From Streptomyces sp. NBC_01306 (GTDB taxonomy: Bacteria; Actinomycetota; Actinomycetes; Streptomycetales; Streptomycetaceae): DNA of 64,000 nucleotides. The notes beneath the pieces are model-generated. The model made no database searches. It was not told the DNA's origin and saw only the letters and a program-made list of their open reading frames with translations. The stretch spans positions 2,940,001 to 3,004,000 of the forward strand of contig NZ_JAPEPC010000001.1 of assembly GCF_026340465.1 (NCBI RefSeq), written 5' to 3'. A program made the position numbers and the translations under genes. This document shows positions 55,607 to 64,000 of this stretch, one piece after another; within the stretch, counting starts at the first letter, position 1; the number at the start of each line of letters is the position of its first letter.

Positions 55607-56467
55607 ATGAGTACGTTGCACGGGCGGGGCCGGGTGGCAGGGCTGCCGGAGTGGGACCGCTGCGCGGTCATGGGTGTCGTCAATGTGACGCCCGACTCCT
55701 TCTCCGACGGCGGTCGCTGGTTCGACACCAACGCCGCCGTCAAGCACGGCCTCGACCTGGTGGCGCAGGGCGCCGACCTGGTCGACGTGGGCGGTGAGTC
55801 CACCCGCCCGGGCGCCAGCCGTGTCGACGCCGGTGAAGAGCTGCGCCGGGTCGTCCCGGTCGTACGGGGGCTGGTCTCCGAGGGCGTCACCGTCTCCGTC
55901 GACACCATGCGCGCCGCCGTCGCCGAGCAGGCGGTCGAGGCCGGTGCCGTCCTGGTCAACGACGTCAGCGGCGGGCTCGCCGACCCCGCCATGGTCCCGG
56001 TGGTCGCCGCGGCCGGAGCGCCGTTCGTGGTGATGCACTGGCGCGGGTTCAGCGAGTCGATGGCCGGACGCGCCGTCTACGCGGACGTGGTCGCCGAGGT
56101 CGTCGCCGAGGTGCGCGCCCGGGTGGACGCGGCGGTCGCCGGAGGCATCGCACCCGAGCGGATCGTGGTCGACCCCGGCCTCGGCTTCGCCAAGGACGCC
56201 GAGCACGACCTGGCGCTCGTGGCCCACCTGGCGGAGCTCCGCGCGCTCGGCCACCCGCTGCTGGTCGCCGCCTCCCGCAAACGTTTCCTCGGCCGGGTAC
56301 TGGCCCGGGAGGGCGCGGCCCCGCCGCCCGCCCGCGAGCGGGACGCCGCCACCGCCGCGGTCTCCGCGCTCGCCGCTCACGCCGGTGCCTGGGCCGTCCG
56401 GGTCCATGAGGTACGGGCCACGGCCGACGCGGTCCGCGTGGCCCGCGCCATCGAGGGTGCCGCATGA
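55607..56467 (+). CDS. folP: Dihydropteroate synthase
   Basis: Condenses pABA with the pterin diphosphate in folate synthesis; target of sulfonamides. 286-residue TIM barrel with MGVVNVTPDSFSDGG, VDVGGESTRPGA, VNDVSGG, VVMHWRG, and the phosphate-binding ASRKRFLG. Starts an operon with the NTF2-like, folB, folK and DUF3180 genes; its stop overlaps the next ATG (ATGA). Confidence 0.97.
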   Translation: MSTLHGRGRVAGLPEWDRCAVMGVVNVTPDSFSDGGRWFDTNAAVKHGLDLVAQGADLVDVGGESTRPGASRVDAGEELRRVVPVVRGLVSEGVTVSVDTMRAAVAEQAVEAGAVLVNDVSGGLADPAMVPVVAAAGAPFVVMHWRGFSESMAGRAVYADVVAEVVAEVRARVDAAVAGGIAPERIVVDPGLGFAKDAEHDLALVAHLAELRALGHPLLVAASRKRFLGRVLAREGAAPPPARERDAATAAVSALAAHAGAWAVRVHEVRATADAVRVARAIEGAA

Positions 56468-56934
56468 CGGCGGCCACCGACGTGGAAGAGGTCGAGCTCG
56501 CCAACACGGCCTTCTACGAGACGATGGAGCGGGGCGACTTCGACGTCCTTTCCACGCTCTGGCTGGAGGACGAGATCTCCTGCGTCCACCCGGGCTGGCC
56601 GGTGCTCTCGGGGCGCGGTGACGTGCTCAGGTCGTACGCGCTGATCATGGCGAACACCGAGTACATCCAGTTCTTCCTGACCGATGTGGTGGTCAACGTC
56701 GCCGACGACACCGCTCTGGTCACCTGCACCGAGAACATCCTCAGCGGCGGTCCGGCCGAGGAGGCCGGTGAGCTGGGCCCGCTGGTCGGACAGCTCGTGG
56801 TCGCCACCAACACTTTCCGCAGGACGCCCGACGGCTGGAAGCTCTGGTCCCACCACGGCTCGCCCGTGCTCGCCGATACGGGCGAGGGCGAAGGCGGCGA
56901 GGGTACGCCCGAGGGCGACGAGGCACCCGCCTGA
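56464..56934 (+). CDS. NTF2-like (SnoaL-fold) protein
   Basis: 156 residues with the cone-shaped NTF2/SnoaL pattern: VELANTAFYETMERGDFDVLSTLWLEDEISCVHPGWPVLSGRGDVLRSYALIM, LVTCTENIL, and NTFRRTPDGWKLWSHHGSPV. The Gly/Glu-rich C-terminal 20 residues look disordered. Coupled to folP by ATGA overlap, its presence between folP and folB is common in actinomycetes. No catalytic role is evident; it may bind a pterin or folate-pathway intermediate, which is speculation. Confidence 0.88.
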   Translation: MTAATDVEEVELANTAFYETMERGDFDVLSTLWLEDEISCVHPGWPVLSGRGDVLRSYALIMANTEYIQFFLTDVVVNVADDTALVTCTENILSGGPAEEAGELGPLVGQLVVATNTFRRTPDGWKLWSHHGSPVLADTGEGEGGEGTPEGDEAPA

Positions 56935-57123
56935 GTGGGTTGTGCCCTCCGCAGGGTTCATTCCCGCAGTCGGGGGTAGGGGCGAATATCACCCACCCGG
57001 AACCATGACCACAGCCCCCGTGGCGGGGTGCTGTCGGTAGCCGCAGGTAGATTCGAATATGTGGGCCGCGCCGACCGCATTCGGCGCCGGCCCGCCTACC
57101 GACGAACAGCAGGAGTGATTCGC

Positions 57124-57483
57124 GTGGATCGTGTCGCGCTGCGCGGCCTCAAGGCCCGTGGGAACCATGGCGTCTTCCCGAAGGAACGCGCGGAGGGCCA
57201 GACCTTCATCGTGGATCTGGTGCTCGGCCTCGACACCCGGCCCGCGGCGGCTGACGACGACCTGACGAAGACCGTGCACTACGGGGTGGTGGCGGAGGAG
57301 GTCGTCGATGTCGTCCGGGGTGAACCGGTCGATCTGATCGAGACCCTGGCGGAGCGGATCGCCCAGCAGTGCCTCAAGCACGAAGGCGTCGAGGAGGTCG
57401 AGGTGATCGTGCACAAGCCGGATGCCCCGATCACCGTCCCCTTCGACGACGTGACCATCACCATCATCCGGAGCCGAGTATGA
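57124..57483 (+). CDS. folB: Dihydroneopterin aldolase
   Basis: Cuts dihydroneopterin to 6-hydroxymethyl-dihydropterin and glycolaldehyde. 119 residues: VDRVALRGLKARGNHGVFPKERAEGQTFIVDL, TVHYGVVAEEV, DLIETLAERIAQQCL, and VEVIVHKPDAPI with the catalytic lysine. GTG 57124 has AGGAG 9 bases upstream. Stop overlaps folK (ATGA). Confidence 0.96.
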   Translation: MDRVALRGLKARGNHGVFPKERAEGQTFIVDLVLGLDTRPAAADDDLTKTVHYGVVAEEVVDVVRGEPVDLIETLAERIAQQCLKHEGVEEVEVIVHKPDAPITVPFDDVTITIIRSRV

Positions 57484-58091
57484 CCGTGTATCCCAGCGAG
57501 CCGCAGAGCGACCCGACCGTACAGCCGGTACCGGCCTCCGTGGTCGCCCAGGTCGATGCGGCCGATGTGACGCTGTCCAATCCGAAACGGGCCGTGATCT
57601 CCCTCGGCGCCAACCTCGGCAACCGCCTGGAGACTCTCCAGGGCGCCATCGACGCCCTGGAGGACACCCCGGGTCTGCGGGTCAAGGCTGTCTCCCCGGT
57701 GTACGAGACGGAGCCCTGGGGCGTCGACCCCGGCTCGCAGCCCTCGTACTTCAACGCGGTGGTCGTCGTGAAGACGACGCTGCCCCCCGACTCGCTCCTG
57801 GAGCGCGGCCAGGCCATCGAGGAGGCCTTCGACCGGGTGCGCGACGAGCGCTGGGGCCCGCGCACCATCGATGTGGACATCCTGTCGTACGCGGACGTGG
57901 TCTCCGACGACCCGGTGCTGACGCTCCCGCACCCCCGCGCGCACCAGCGGGCCTTCGTCCTGGTGCCGTGGCACGACGTGGATCCGGCGGCCGAGGTGCC
58001 GGGCCGCGGTCCGGTCGCCGAACTGCTGGCGGCGGTCGGCAGCGAAGGTGTGCTGCCCCGCGCCGATCTGGAACTCTGCCTGCCCGAGTAG
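57480..58091 (+). CDS. folK: 2-amino-4-hydroxy-6-hydroxymethyldihydropteridine diphosphokinase
   Basis: Pyrophosphorylates 6-hydroxymethyl-dihydropterin, giving the substrate of FolP. 203 residues with an N-terminal tail of about 38, then VISLGANLGNRLETLQGAI, VSPVYETEPWG, QPSYFNAVVVV, and RWGPRTIDVDIL (the HPPK signature), HPRAHQRAFVLVP. Coupled to folB. Confidence 0.96.
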   Translation: MTVYPSEPQSDPTVQPVPASVVAQVDAADVTLSNPKRAVISLGANLGNRLETLQGAIDALEDTPGLRVKAVSPVYETEPWGVDPGSQPSYFNAVVVVKTTLPPDSLLERGQAIEEAFDRVRDERWGPRTIDVDILSYADVVSDDPVLTLPHPRAHQRAFVLVPWHDVDPAAEVPGRGPVAELLAAVGSEGVLPRADLELCLPE

Positions 58092-58190
58092 CCGTTAGCC
58101 TCTGGGGGATCGCTCCGGGTGTCCGGCGCGGCAGAGGGACGGGCCCACGGCAGGGCAGACAAGGAACAGCAGAGTGAAGAGCAGAATCAC

Positions 58191-58673
58191 GTGAAGCAAC
58201 TACGGCTCGGGGTACTGGCCGGCCTGTTCGTCGTCGCCGGAGTGCTCTCCTGGGCGGGCGCGCGGCTCTGGAACTCGGTGGGCACCCTGCCGAGCGTGCC
58301 GCTCGCCGCGCCCATCGTGCTGGGCGCCATCGCGGTGGTGCTGCTCGCCACGGCGCTCTCGCTCCGTGCCCGGCTGCGGGCCCAGCGGGAGCGCCGGCCC
58401 GGCGCGAAGGGCGTGGACCCGCTGATGGCGGCCCGCGCGGTGGTCTTCGCGCAGGCCAGTGCGCTGGTGGCGTCGCTGGTCTGCGGGATGTACGGCGGCA
58501 CGGGCGTCTATCTGCTCAGCCACCTCGGCGACCCGGCCCGCCGGGACCAGGCCATCTATGCCGGCTTCTCACTGGTGGCGGGGGTCGCGGTGGTCGCGGC
58601 TGCGTTCTTCCTGGAGCGGGTGTGCAAGCTCCCGGACGACGATGACCACAACGGCCGGGACGCAGCCGTCTGA
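58191..58673 (+). CDS. DUF3180 membrane protein
   Basis: 160 residues, about four transmembrane helices: LGVLAGLFVVAGVLSWAGA, VPLAAPIVLGAIAVVLLATAL, AVVFAQASALVASLVCGMYGGTGVYLL, and IYAGFSLVAGVAVVAAAFFL. Location right after folK is typical of the actinobacterial DUF3180 family. Function unknown. GTG 58191 has only a weak ribosome site. The short C-terminus is Asp-rich. Confidence 0.88.
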   Translation: MKQLRLGVLAGLFVVAGVLSWAGARLWNSVGTLPSVPLAAPIVLGAIAVVLLATALSLRARLRAQRERRPGAKGVDPLMAARAVVFAQASALVASLVCGMYGGTGVYLLSHLGDPARRDQAIYAGFSLVAGVAVVAAAFFLERVCKLPDDDDHNGRDAAV

Positions 58674-58751
58674 CCCGGGGCGCGGCCGAGCCGCCCGAAC
58701 CAGGGATCTGCTCCGGCTCACCAGGCCTTACCGCTCGTCGGGCTCCACGGC

Positions 58752-59357
58752 TCAGCGGGCCATGATCAGGCTCATCGCTTCGGCGCGGGTCGCCGCGTCG
58801 CGCAGCTGGCCGCGGACCGCCGATGTGATCGTCTTCGCCCCCGGCTTCCGGACCCCGCGCATCGTCATGCACATGTGCTCGCACTCGATGACCACGATCA
58901 CCCCGCGCGGCTCCAGTATGTCCATCAGCGACTCCGCGACCTGCGTGGTCAGCCGCTCCTGGACCTGGGGGCGCCGGGCGAAGACGTCGACGAGCCGGGC
59001 GAGTTTCGACAGGCCGGTGATCTTCCCGTCGGATGACGGGATGTAGCCGACGTGGGCGACCCCGGTGAACGGCACCAGGTGGTGCTCGCAGTGGCTCTGC
59101 ACCTCGATGTCCTTGACCAGGACCATCTCGTCGTGGCCGAGGTCGAACGTCGTCGTCAGTACGTCCTCGGGCTTCTGCCGCAGACCGGCGAAGATCTCCT
59201 TGTACGCGCGCGCCACCCGGGCCGGTGTCTCCAGCAGCCCCTCGCGGTCCGGGTCCTCCCCGACGGCGATGAGCAGCTCCCGTACGGCGTCCTCGGCCCG
59301 CTTCTCGTCGAACTCGCGGATCTGGCTCGCGCCGTCCAGCGTTATCGGGTCGGTCAT
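58752..59357 (-). CDS. folE: GTP cyclohydrolase I
   Basis: First step of folate synthesis. 201 residues: [19 protein letters not shown], zinc and active-site blocks [22 protein letters not shown] (Cys, His), [23 protein letters not shown], and [13 protein letters not shown] (second Cys). ATG 59357 has GAGGA 4 bases upstream. It is convergent with the folP-DUF3180 operon and separated from ftsH by an intrinsic terminator. Confidence 0.97.
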   Translation of the reverse strand: MTDPITLDGASQIREFDEKRAEDAVRELLIAVGEDPDREGLLETPARVARAYKEIFAGLRQKPEDVLTTTFDLGHDEMVLVKDIEVQSHCEHHLVPFTGVAHVGYIPSSDGKITGLSKLARLVDVFARRPQVQERLTTQVAESLMDILEPRGVIVVIECEHMCMTMRGVRKPGAKTITSAVRGQLRDAATRAEAMSLIMAR

Positions 59358-59389
59358 CTGTTCCTCGTTCCTCGTTCTCCAAGAAAAAC

Positions 59390-59425
59390 GCCGCGTCCCC
59401 CAGGCTAGAACCTGGGGGACGCGGC
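59390..59425 (-). terminator. Intrinsic terminator of ftsH
   Basis: A perfect 15-bp stem (59390-59404 with 59411-59425), 6-base loop, followed on the minus strand by a run of five T. It lies between the ftsH stop (59465) and the folE start (59357), so folE probably needs its own promoter or read-through. Confidence 0.9.
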
Positions 59426-59464
59426 ATACATTCCGGGGCCTGCCCGGTAGGGAAGGGCTCCGGG

Positions 59465-61507
59465 TCAGCTCTCCGGCCGGTCCTCGGGGACGGCCTCGAT
59501 GCCGCCGCCTTCCGAGGGGGTCGTGCCGTTGGCACCCGCGGTGACCGCACCGACGGCGCCGTTGGTGAGCGCCAGCTCCCTCGGGGAGAGCACCGGCGGG
59601 CGCGTCGAGGGCGTACGCCGGTTGGAGCCGGTCCACGCGGGGCGGGCCGGACGCTTCACAATGCCGGAGAAGACCTCAGCGATCTGCTCCTTGTTCAGCG
59701 TCTCCTTCTCCAGGAGCTGGAGGACCAGGTTGTCGAGAACGTCGCGGTTCTCGACGAGGATCTCCCAGGCCTCGTTGTGCGCGGTCTCGATGAGCTTCTT
59801 GACCTCTTCGTCGACCAGCGCCGCGACCTCTTCCGAGTAGTCGCGCTGATGACCCATCTCCCGGCCGACGAACGGCTCGGTGTTGTCGCCACCGAACTTG
59901 ATCGCGCCCAGGCGCTCGGTCATGCCGTACTGCGTGACCATCGCGCGAGCGGTGGCCGTGGCCTTCTCGATGTCGTTCGCCGCGCCCGTGGTCGGGTCGT
60001 GGAAAACGAGCTCCTCGGCCGCGCGCCCGCCCAGCATGTAAGCCAGCTGGTCGAGCATTTCGTTGCGCGTGGTCGAGTACTTGTCCTCGTCGGGCAGGAC
60101 CATCGTGTAGCCGAGAGCACGGCCTCTGGAGAGGATCGTGATCTTGTGGACCGGGTCCGAGTTGGGAGAAGCCGCCGCGACCAGGGCGTGTCCGCCCTCG
60201 TGGTACGCGGTGATCTTCTTCTCCTTGTCGGACATGATCCGGGTCCGCTTCTGCGGGCCCGCCACGACACGGTCGATCGCCTCGTCCAGCGCCTCGTTGT
60301 CCACGAGCTTCTGGTTGCCGCGCGCCGTGAGGAGCGCCGCTTCGTTCAGCACGTTGGCCAGGTCGGCACCGGTGAAGCCGGGCGTACGACGGGCAACAGC
60401 GCCCAGATCGACGTCCGGGGCGACCGGCTTGCCCTTCTGGTGAACCTTGAGGATCGCAAGACGGCCCTGCATGTCCGGACGGTCGACCGCGATCTGCCGG
60501 TCGAAACGGCCGGGACGCAGCAGCGCCGGGTCCAGGATGTCCGGCCGGTTGGTGGCGGCGATCAGGATGACCCCGCCCTTCACGTCGAAGCCGTCCATCT
60601 CGACGAGCAGCTGGTTCAGCGTCTGCTCGCGCTCGTCGTGGCCACCGCCGAGGCCCGCACCGCGGTGCCGGCCGACGGCGTCGATCTCGTCGACGAAGAC
60701 GATCGCCGGAGCGTTCGCCTTGGCCTGCTCGAAGAGGTCACGCACTCGGGAGGCACCGACACCGACGAACATCTCGACGAAGTCGGAACCGGAGATCGAG
60801 TAGAACGGCACGCCGGCCTCGCCCGCGACGGCGCGCGCGAGCAGCGTCTTGCCCGTTCCGGGCGGCCCGTACAGCAGGACGCCCTTGGGGATCTTGGCGC
60901 CGACGGCCTGGAACTTCGCCGGCTCCTGCAGGAACTCCTTGATCTCATGGAGCTCTTCGACAGCCTCGTCGGACCCCGCCACATCGGAGAAGGTCGTCTT
61001 GGGGGTGTCCTTGGTGATCAGCTTGGCCTTTGACTTGCCGAACTGCATGACCTTGGAGCCGCCGCCCTGCATCTGATTCATCAGAAACAGGAAGACCACG
61101 ACGATGAGTACGAAGGGCAGCAGCGAAAGCAGGATCCCGACGAAGGGGTTCTGCTTCGACGGCGAGACCGTGTAGCCCTTCGCGATGTCGCCGCTGTCGA
61201 CCTTGCTCTGCAGCTTGGCGGCGAGGGCAGTGCCCTGTGCGTCGCCGATGTAGTTCGCCTGGAACTTGCCGCCCGACTCGCCGCCCAGCTTCTGGCCGTT
61301 CTTCAGCTCGATCTTGATGACGTTCTCGTCACCAGTCGTGACCTTGGCCTGCTCGACCTGGTTCTTGTCGATCGCCTGGACGACCTTGGAGGTGTCCACT
61401 GACTTGTAGCCGCCCGACGAGCCGACGACCTGCATCAACACGACCACGGCGAGGACGGCCAGCACGATCCACATGACCGGCCCACGGAAGTATCGCTTCA
61501 CGTCCAT
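59465..61507 (-). CDS. ftsH: ATP-dependent zinc metalloprotease FtsH
   Basis: Membrane-bound AAA+ protease for membrane and short-lived regulatory proteins. 680 residues: TM1 10-28, extracytoplasmic domain to about 120, TM2 122-143, AAA domain with Walker A GPPGTGKT (214-221) and Walker [12 protein letters not shown], second region of homology, and the zinc site HEGGH near 436. The C-terminal about 60 residues are Pro/Gly/Thr-rich. The AGGAGGG ribosome site is 26 bases from the ATG, with a 22-base hairpin in between. Confidence 0.97.
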   Translation of the reverse strand: MDVKRYFRGPVMWIVLAVLAVVVLMQVVGSSGGYKSVDTSKVVQAIDKNQVEQAKVTTGDENVIKIELKNGQKLGGESGGKFQANYIGDAQGTALAAKLQSKVDSGDIAKGYTVSPSKQNPFVGILLSLLPFVLIVVVFLFLMNQMQGGGSKVMQFGKSKAKLITKDTPKTTFSDVAGSDEAVEELHEIKEFLQEPAKFQAVGAKIPKGVLLYGPPGTGKTLLARAVAGEAGVPFYSISGSDFVEMFVGVGASRVRDLFEQAKANAPAIVFVDEIDAVGRHRGAGLGGGHDEREQTLNQLLVEMDGFDVKGGVILIAATNRPDILDPALLRPGRFDRQIAVDRPDMQGRLAILKVHQKGKPVAPDVDLGAVARRTPGFTGADLANVLNEAALLTARGNQKLVDNEALDEAIDRVVAGPQKRTRIMSDKEKKITAYHEGGHALVAAASPNSDPVHKITILSRGRALGYTMVLPDEDKYSTTRNEMLDQLAYMLGGRAAEELVFHDPTTGAANDIEKATATARAMVTQYGMTERLGAIKFGGDNTEPFVGREMGHQRDYSEEVAALVDEEVKKLIETAHNEAWEILVENRDVLDNLVLQLLEKETLNKEQIAEVFSGIVKRPARPAWTGSNRRTPSTRPPVLSPRELALTNGAVGAVTAGANGTTPSEGGGIEAVPEDRPES

Positions 61508-61511
61508 CCAT

Positions 61512-61540
61512 ACGGGGCGGAACTACGCCCCGTCCCTCCT
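61512..61540 (-). promoter_or_regulatory. Hairpin between Shine-Dalgarno and ATG of ftsH
   Basis: AGGAGGG (61534-61540 on the plus-strand coordinates) is followed on the minus strand by ACGGGGCG, loop TAGTTC, CGCCCCGT (61512-61533), then 4 bases and ATG 61507. Folded, the stem puts the ribosome site about 4-6 bases from the start; unfolded it is 26 away. It could tune ftsH translation. Confidence 0.6.
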
Positions 61541-61724
61541 GCCCGTAGGTAAATGCTGCTGTGAGTAAAGAGTGTTCTTCGGACGGTACCCCAGCATTGC
61601 CGCCCGCGACCTCACGGGAGTGCCGACGAACCTGCCTTCCCCTGCTCCAACGGCGGGAAATAGGTGAGGGTTCCCGTTCGGCTCACGGCTGAATGCGGGT
61701 CGCCCGGCAGAGCCGGACGGGGAG

Positions 61725-62279
61725 TCAGCCGCCGTACACGTGCGGAGCCAGCGTGCCGACAAACGGGAGATTGCGGTACTTCTCCGCGTAGTCGAGTCCG
61801 TATCCGACGACGAACTCATTCGGAATATCGAACCCGGCCCACTTCACATCGAGGGAGACCTTGGCGGCATCCGGCTTACGGAGCAGCGTGCAGACCTCCA
61901 GCGAGGCGGGCTCGCGGGATCCGAGGTTCGACAGCAGCCAGGAGAGAGTCAGACCCGAGTCGATGATGTCCTCGACGATCAGGACGTGCTTGCCCTTGAT
62001 GTCGGTGTCCAGGTCCTTGAGGATCCGGACGACACCCGACGACTGCGTACCGGCGCCGTACGACGACACCGCCATCCAGTCCATGGTGACCGACGTGGAC
62101 AGCGCACGGGCCAGGTCGGCCATCACCATCACAGCGCCCTTGAGAACACCGACGAGCAGCAGATCCTTGCCCGCGTACTCCGCGTCGATCTTCGCGGCCA
62201 GCTCCGCGAGCTTGGCGTCGATCTCTTCCTTGGTGATGAGCACCGACGCGAGGTCGGTGCCCATGTCTTTCTCGTTCAC
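61725..62279 (-). CDS. hpt: Hypoxanthine phosphoribosyltransferase
   Basis: Purine salvage: hypoxanthine or guanine plus PRPP to IMP or GMP. 184 residues from GTG 62279 (ATG 62264 is possible). [40 protein letters not shown], and the PRPP-binding [18 protein letters not shown] (EDIIDTG pattern), then [23 protein letters not shown]. Encoded 49 bases after tilS and upstream of ftsH, the usual tilS-hpt-ftsH order. Confidence 0.95.
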   Translation of the reverse strand: MNEKDMGTDLASVLITKEEIDAKLAELAAKIDAEYAGKDLLLVGVLKGAVMVMADLARALSTSVTMDWMAVSSYGAGTQSSGVVRILKDLDTDIKGKHVLIVEDIIDSGLTLSWLLSNLGSREPASLEVCTLLRKPDAAKVSLDVKWAGFDIPNEFVVGYGLDYAEKYRNLPFVGTLAPHVYGG

Positions 62280-62328
62280 CCGGGCCACTTTCAGTTGCTT
62301 GTGCTTCGGCTTGCGGCGCAGCTTCGCG

Positions 62329-63453
62329 TCAGCCTTGCCGGATAACCAGTCTGCCACCCTGCCGCTGAGCCTCGACGCGGCCCGGGAGGTTGATGGCACC
62401 CTGCCCGCGCCAGCCGGTGATCAGCCGGTCGATCTCCTCGATGTGGCGGGCGAAGAGGGAACCGGCGGGCGAGCCGGCGGCGATGGCGGAGCGGCGCAGC
62501 ACCCGGCTGCGGACGGCGGGCGGCAGGGCGTAGAGCTTGGCGCACTCCAGCTGCCCTGCCTCGTCCCTGGACGCCTCCTCGGCGTTCGCCGCCCAGGCGT
62601 CCAGGGCGTCGGCGTCGTCGCGGGAGAGGCGTGCGGTGCGGGCCAGCGCCTCCACGACCCCTTTGCCGAGTGACTTCTCCAGGGCGGGCAGCCCTTCGTG
62701 GCGCAGCCGGGAGCGGGTGTACGAGGGGTCCGTGTTGTGCGGATCGTCCCAGACCGGGAGGTGCTGGACGAGACAGGCCTTGCGGGCCGTCTGGCGGTCG
62801 AGCTGGAGGAAGGGCCTGCGGTACCGGCCGGCCGCCCCCGAGACGGCCGCCATACCGGACAGGGAGCGGATCCCGGAGCCCCGTGCGAGGCCGAGGAGGA
62901 CGGTCTCCGCCTGGTCGTCCCTGGTGTGGCCCAGGAGGACGGCCGCGGCGCCGTGGCGCTCCGCCACGGCGTCGAGCGCGGCGTACCGGGCGTCCCTTGC
63001 CGCGGCCTCGGGCCCGCCGGCGCGGCCGACCGTCACGGCGACGGATTCCACGGGGCCGAGTCCGAGGCCCCTGAGCCGGGAGACGACTTCGTCGGCGCGG
63101 GAGTCCGAGCCGTCCTGGAGACCGTGGTCGATGGTGACGCCGCCTGCGCGGATGTCGAGTTTGCGGGCCTCGAAGGCCAGGGCCGATGCGAGCGCCATGG
63201 AGTCGGCGCCACCGGAGCACGCGACCAGCACCAGTGGCCGGTGCTGCTCGGACGGGGTGCCTCCGGGGCGCGCACCCGGGGAGTGCGGGGCCGCGGGGTG
63301 TCCGGGCCCTTCGCCGGGGGCCGGGCGTCCGGCCGGGGTTCCGTCACTGGCCGTGCGACCGCTGAGGTCGATGGCCGTCTGTTCGTTGAGTACGTCGTGG
63401 AGTACGCGGCGGACCGCCAGGCGTATCGCTGCGACCGCAGGATGGGGACCCAT
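62329..63453 (-). CDS. tilS: tRNA(Ile)-lysidine synthetase
   Basis: Modifies C34 of the CAU-anticodon tRNA-Ile to lysidine so that it reads AUA. 374 residues from ATG 63453: N-terminal PP-loop [20 protein letters not shown] (SGGxDS), [41 protein letters not shown], and the TilS substrate-binding domain. An unusual Gly/Pro-rich insert of about 40 residues (residues 31-73) precedes the PP-loop. The frame extends to 63507 but ATG 63453 fits the family. Confidence 0.94.
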   Translation of the reverse strand: MGPHPAVAAIRLAVRRVLHDVLNEQTAIDLSGRTASDGTPAGRPAPGEGPGHPAAPHSPGARPGGTPSEQHRPLVLVACSGGADSMALASALAFEARKLDIRAGGVTIDHGLQDGSDSRADEVVSRLRGLGLGPVESVAVTVGRAGGPEAAARDARYAALDAVAERHGAAAVLLGHTRDDQAETVLLGLARGSGIRSLSGMAAVSGAAGRYRRPFLQLDRQTARKACLVQHLPVWDDPHNTDPSYTRSRLRHEGLPALEKSLGKGVVEALARTARLSRDDADALDAWAANAEEASRDEAGQLECAKLYALPPAVRSRVLRRSAIAAGSPAGSLFARHIEEIDRLITGWRGQGAINLPGRVEAQRQGGRLVIRQG

Positions 63454-63623
63454 ATCCGGTGCCCTTCGGTGGAGTTGGGGGGGTGCCTCGGAGGACGGCT
63501 GCGTCACACAGAGTGCATAGATGGTGACAGAACCAGGCCGTTACCCGAGCATCGCACGCCAACTCCTCGCCGACGGTCCCTCGGATGGGTGATTACCACG
63601 GCGTACTTCTGCCGTGGGCCGGG

Positions 63624-64000
63624 TCAGAGCGCCTTGTCGCCCTTACCGTGCACCCGCGCGATCCAGTCCGCCGGTTTGGCGATCTCCGCCTTGGTGGGCA
63701 GCGTGTTCGGCGAAGTCCAGACGCGGTTGAAGCCGTCCATGCCGACCTCTTCGACCACCGCCCGTACGAAGCGCTCGCCGTCGCGGTACTGGCGGAGTTT
63801 GGCGTCAAGACCGAGCAGCTTGCGAAGGGCCTGGTCGAGGCGGCCCGCACCCTGTGCCCTGCGCTTCTGGAACTTCTCGCGGATGTCGTCGACCGACGGC
63901 ACGACCTGGGGGCCGACGCCGTCCATCACGTAGTCCGCGTGCCCTTCGAGGAGCGACATGACCGCGGTGAGCCGGCCGAGGATGTCCCGCTGGGCAGGCG
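63624..64000 (-). CDS. Zinc-dependent metalloprotease, C-terminal part (5' end outside window)
   Basis: The visible C-terminal about 125 residues of a DUF2342/PF10103-type protein (coenzyme F420 biosynthesis-associated uncharacterised protein, zincin-like). QRDILGRLTAVMSLLEGHADYVMDGVG holds a conserved EGHAD segment; QKRRAQGAGRLDQALRKLLGLDAKLRQYRDGERFVRAVVEEVGMDGFNRVWTSPNTLPT is characteristic of the family. The frame is open to the window end. It lies upstream of tilS on the same strand, its usual place in actinomycetes. Confidence 0.88.
   Translation of the reverse strand, partial: PAQRDILGRLTAVMSLLEGHADYVMDGVGPQVVPSVDDIREKFQKRRAQGAGRLDQALRKLLGLDAKLRQYRDGERFVRAVVEEVGMDGFNRVWTSPNTLPTKAEIAKPADWIARVHGKGDKAL

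Noticed and set aside
61329..61511. 60-codon frame from ATG 61511
   Set aside because: It overlaps the ftsH start in another frame and its translation is Arg/Gly-rich out-of-frame sequence of ftsH.

Overview
The window is chromosomal DNA of a high-GC actinomycete, almost certainly a Streptomyces. Codon third positions are strongly G/C biased and GTG starts and ATGA stop/start overlaps are common. The gene set is that of a conserved Streptomyces core region: sigE-cseABC, clpC, lsr2, disA, ftsH and the fol genes. The order matches what I recall of the S. coelicolor segment around SCO3345-SCO3405 (sigE SCO3356, clpC SCO3373, lsr2 SCO3375, ftsH SCO3404). I see no tRNA, rRNA, CRISPR array, prophage or insertion sequence. 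Genes at both ends are cut by the window (trpS at the left, a metalloprotease at the right).

Layout. 1-6.9 kb: trpS end, proC, an ABC-2 exporter with an operator across its start, two paralogous methyltransferases around a small membrane protein, and a secreted protein. 7-12.4 kb: ilvD, a gppA / sugar isomerase / TetR operon and a Cys-rich protein. 12.4-20 kb: a sigma/anti-sigma-like membrane fusion protein, radA, disA, a secreted protein, a PAP2 phosphatase and mutY. 20-23.5 kb: the cell-envelope stress operon sigE-cseA-cseB-cseC, with a 37-bp duplication at the cseB/cseC junction. 23.6-27.9 kb: an MFS exporter with a divergent TetR regulator and mirrored operators, an M23 peptidase and an alpha/beta hydrolase. 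28-34 kb: clpC, an SCO3374-type protein, lsr2, a GNAT/BlaI pair and small proteins. 34-39.7 kb: a five-gene minus-strand operon, DUF2520 protein-panC-nadB-nadC-coaX, joining CoA and NAD synthesis. 39.8-48.4 kb: threonine aldolase, an HTH regulator, a NarL-type two-component system, a MidA-type methyltransferase followed by a NuoD paralogue, and a coiled-coil membrane protein. 48.5-52.4 kb: a quaternary-amine-type ABC importer whose ATPase gene is divergent. 52.3-55.4 kb: an esterase and an LPG-synthase-like membrane protein. 55.6-64 kb: folP-NTF2-folB-folK-DUF3180 facing folE, then ftsH, hpt, tilS and a partial metalloprotease.

Themes. Several genes serve envelope homeostasis (SigE-Cse, M23 peptidase, PAP2, LPG-synthase-like protein), proteolysis (ClpC, FtsH), genome integrity (RadA, DisA, MutY) and cofactor synthesis (folate, NAD, CoA). 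The most unusual points are: the cseB-cseC junction duplication, which creates a 39-codon ORF coupled by ATGA overlaps on both sides; a MidA-family methyltransferase beside a stand-alone NuoD that keeps the arginine methylated in mitochondria; a sigma/zinc-finger/transmembrane/BACON-like fusion; a hairpin exactly between the Shine-Dalgarno and ATG of ftsH; and small GC-rich hairpin elements at gene ends and in frame within disA.
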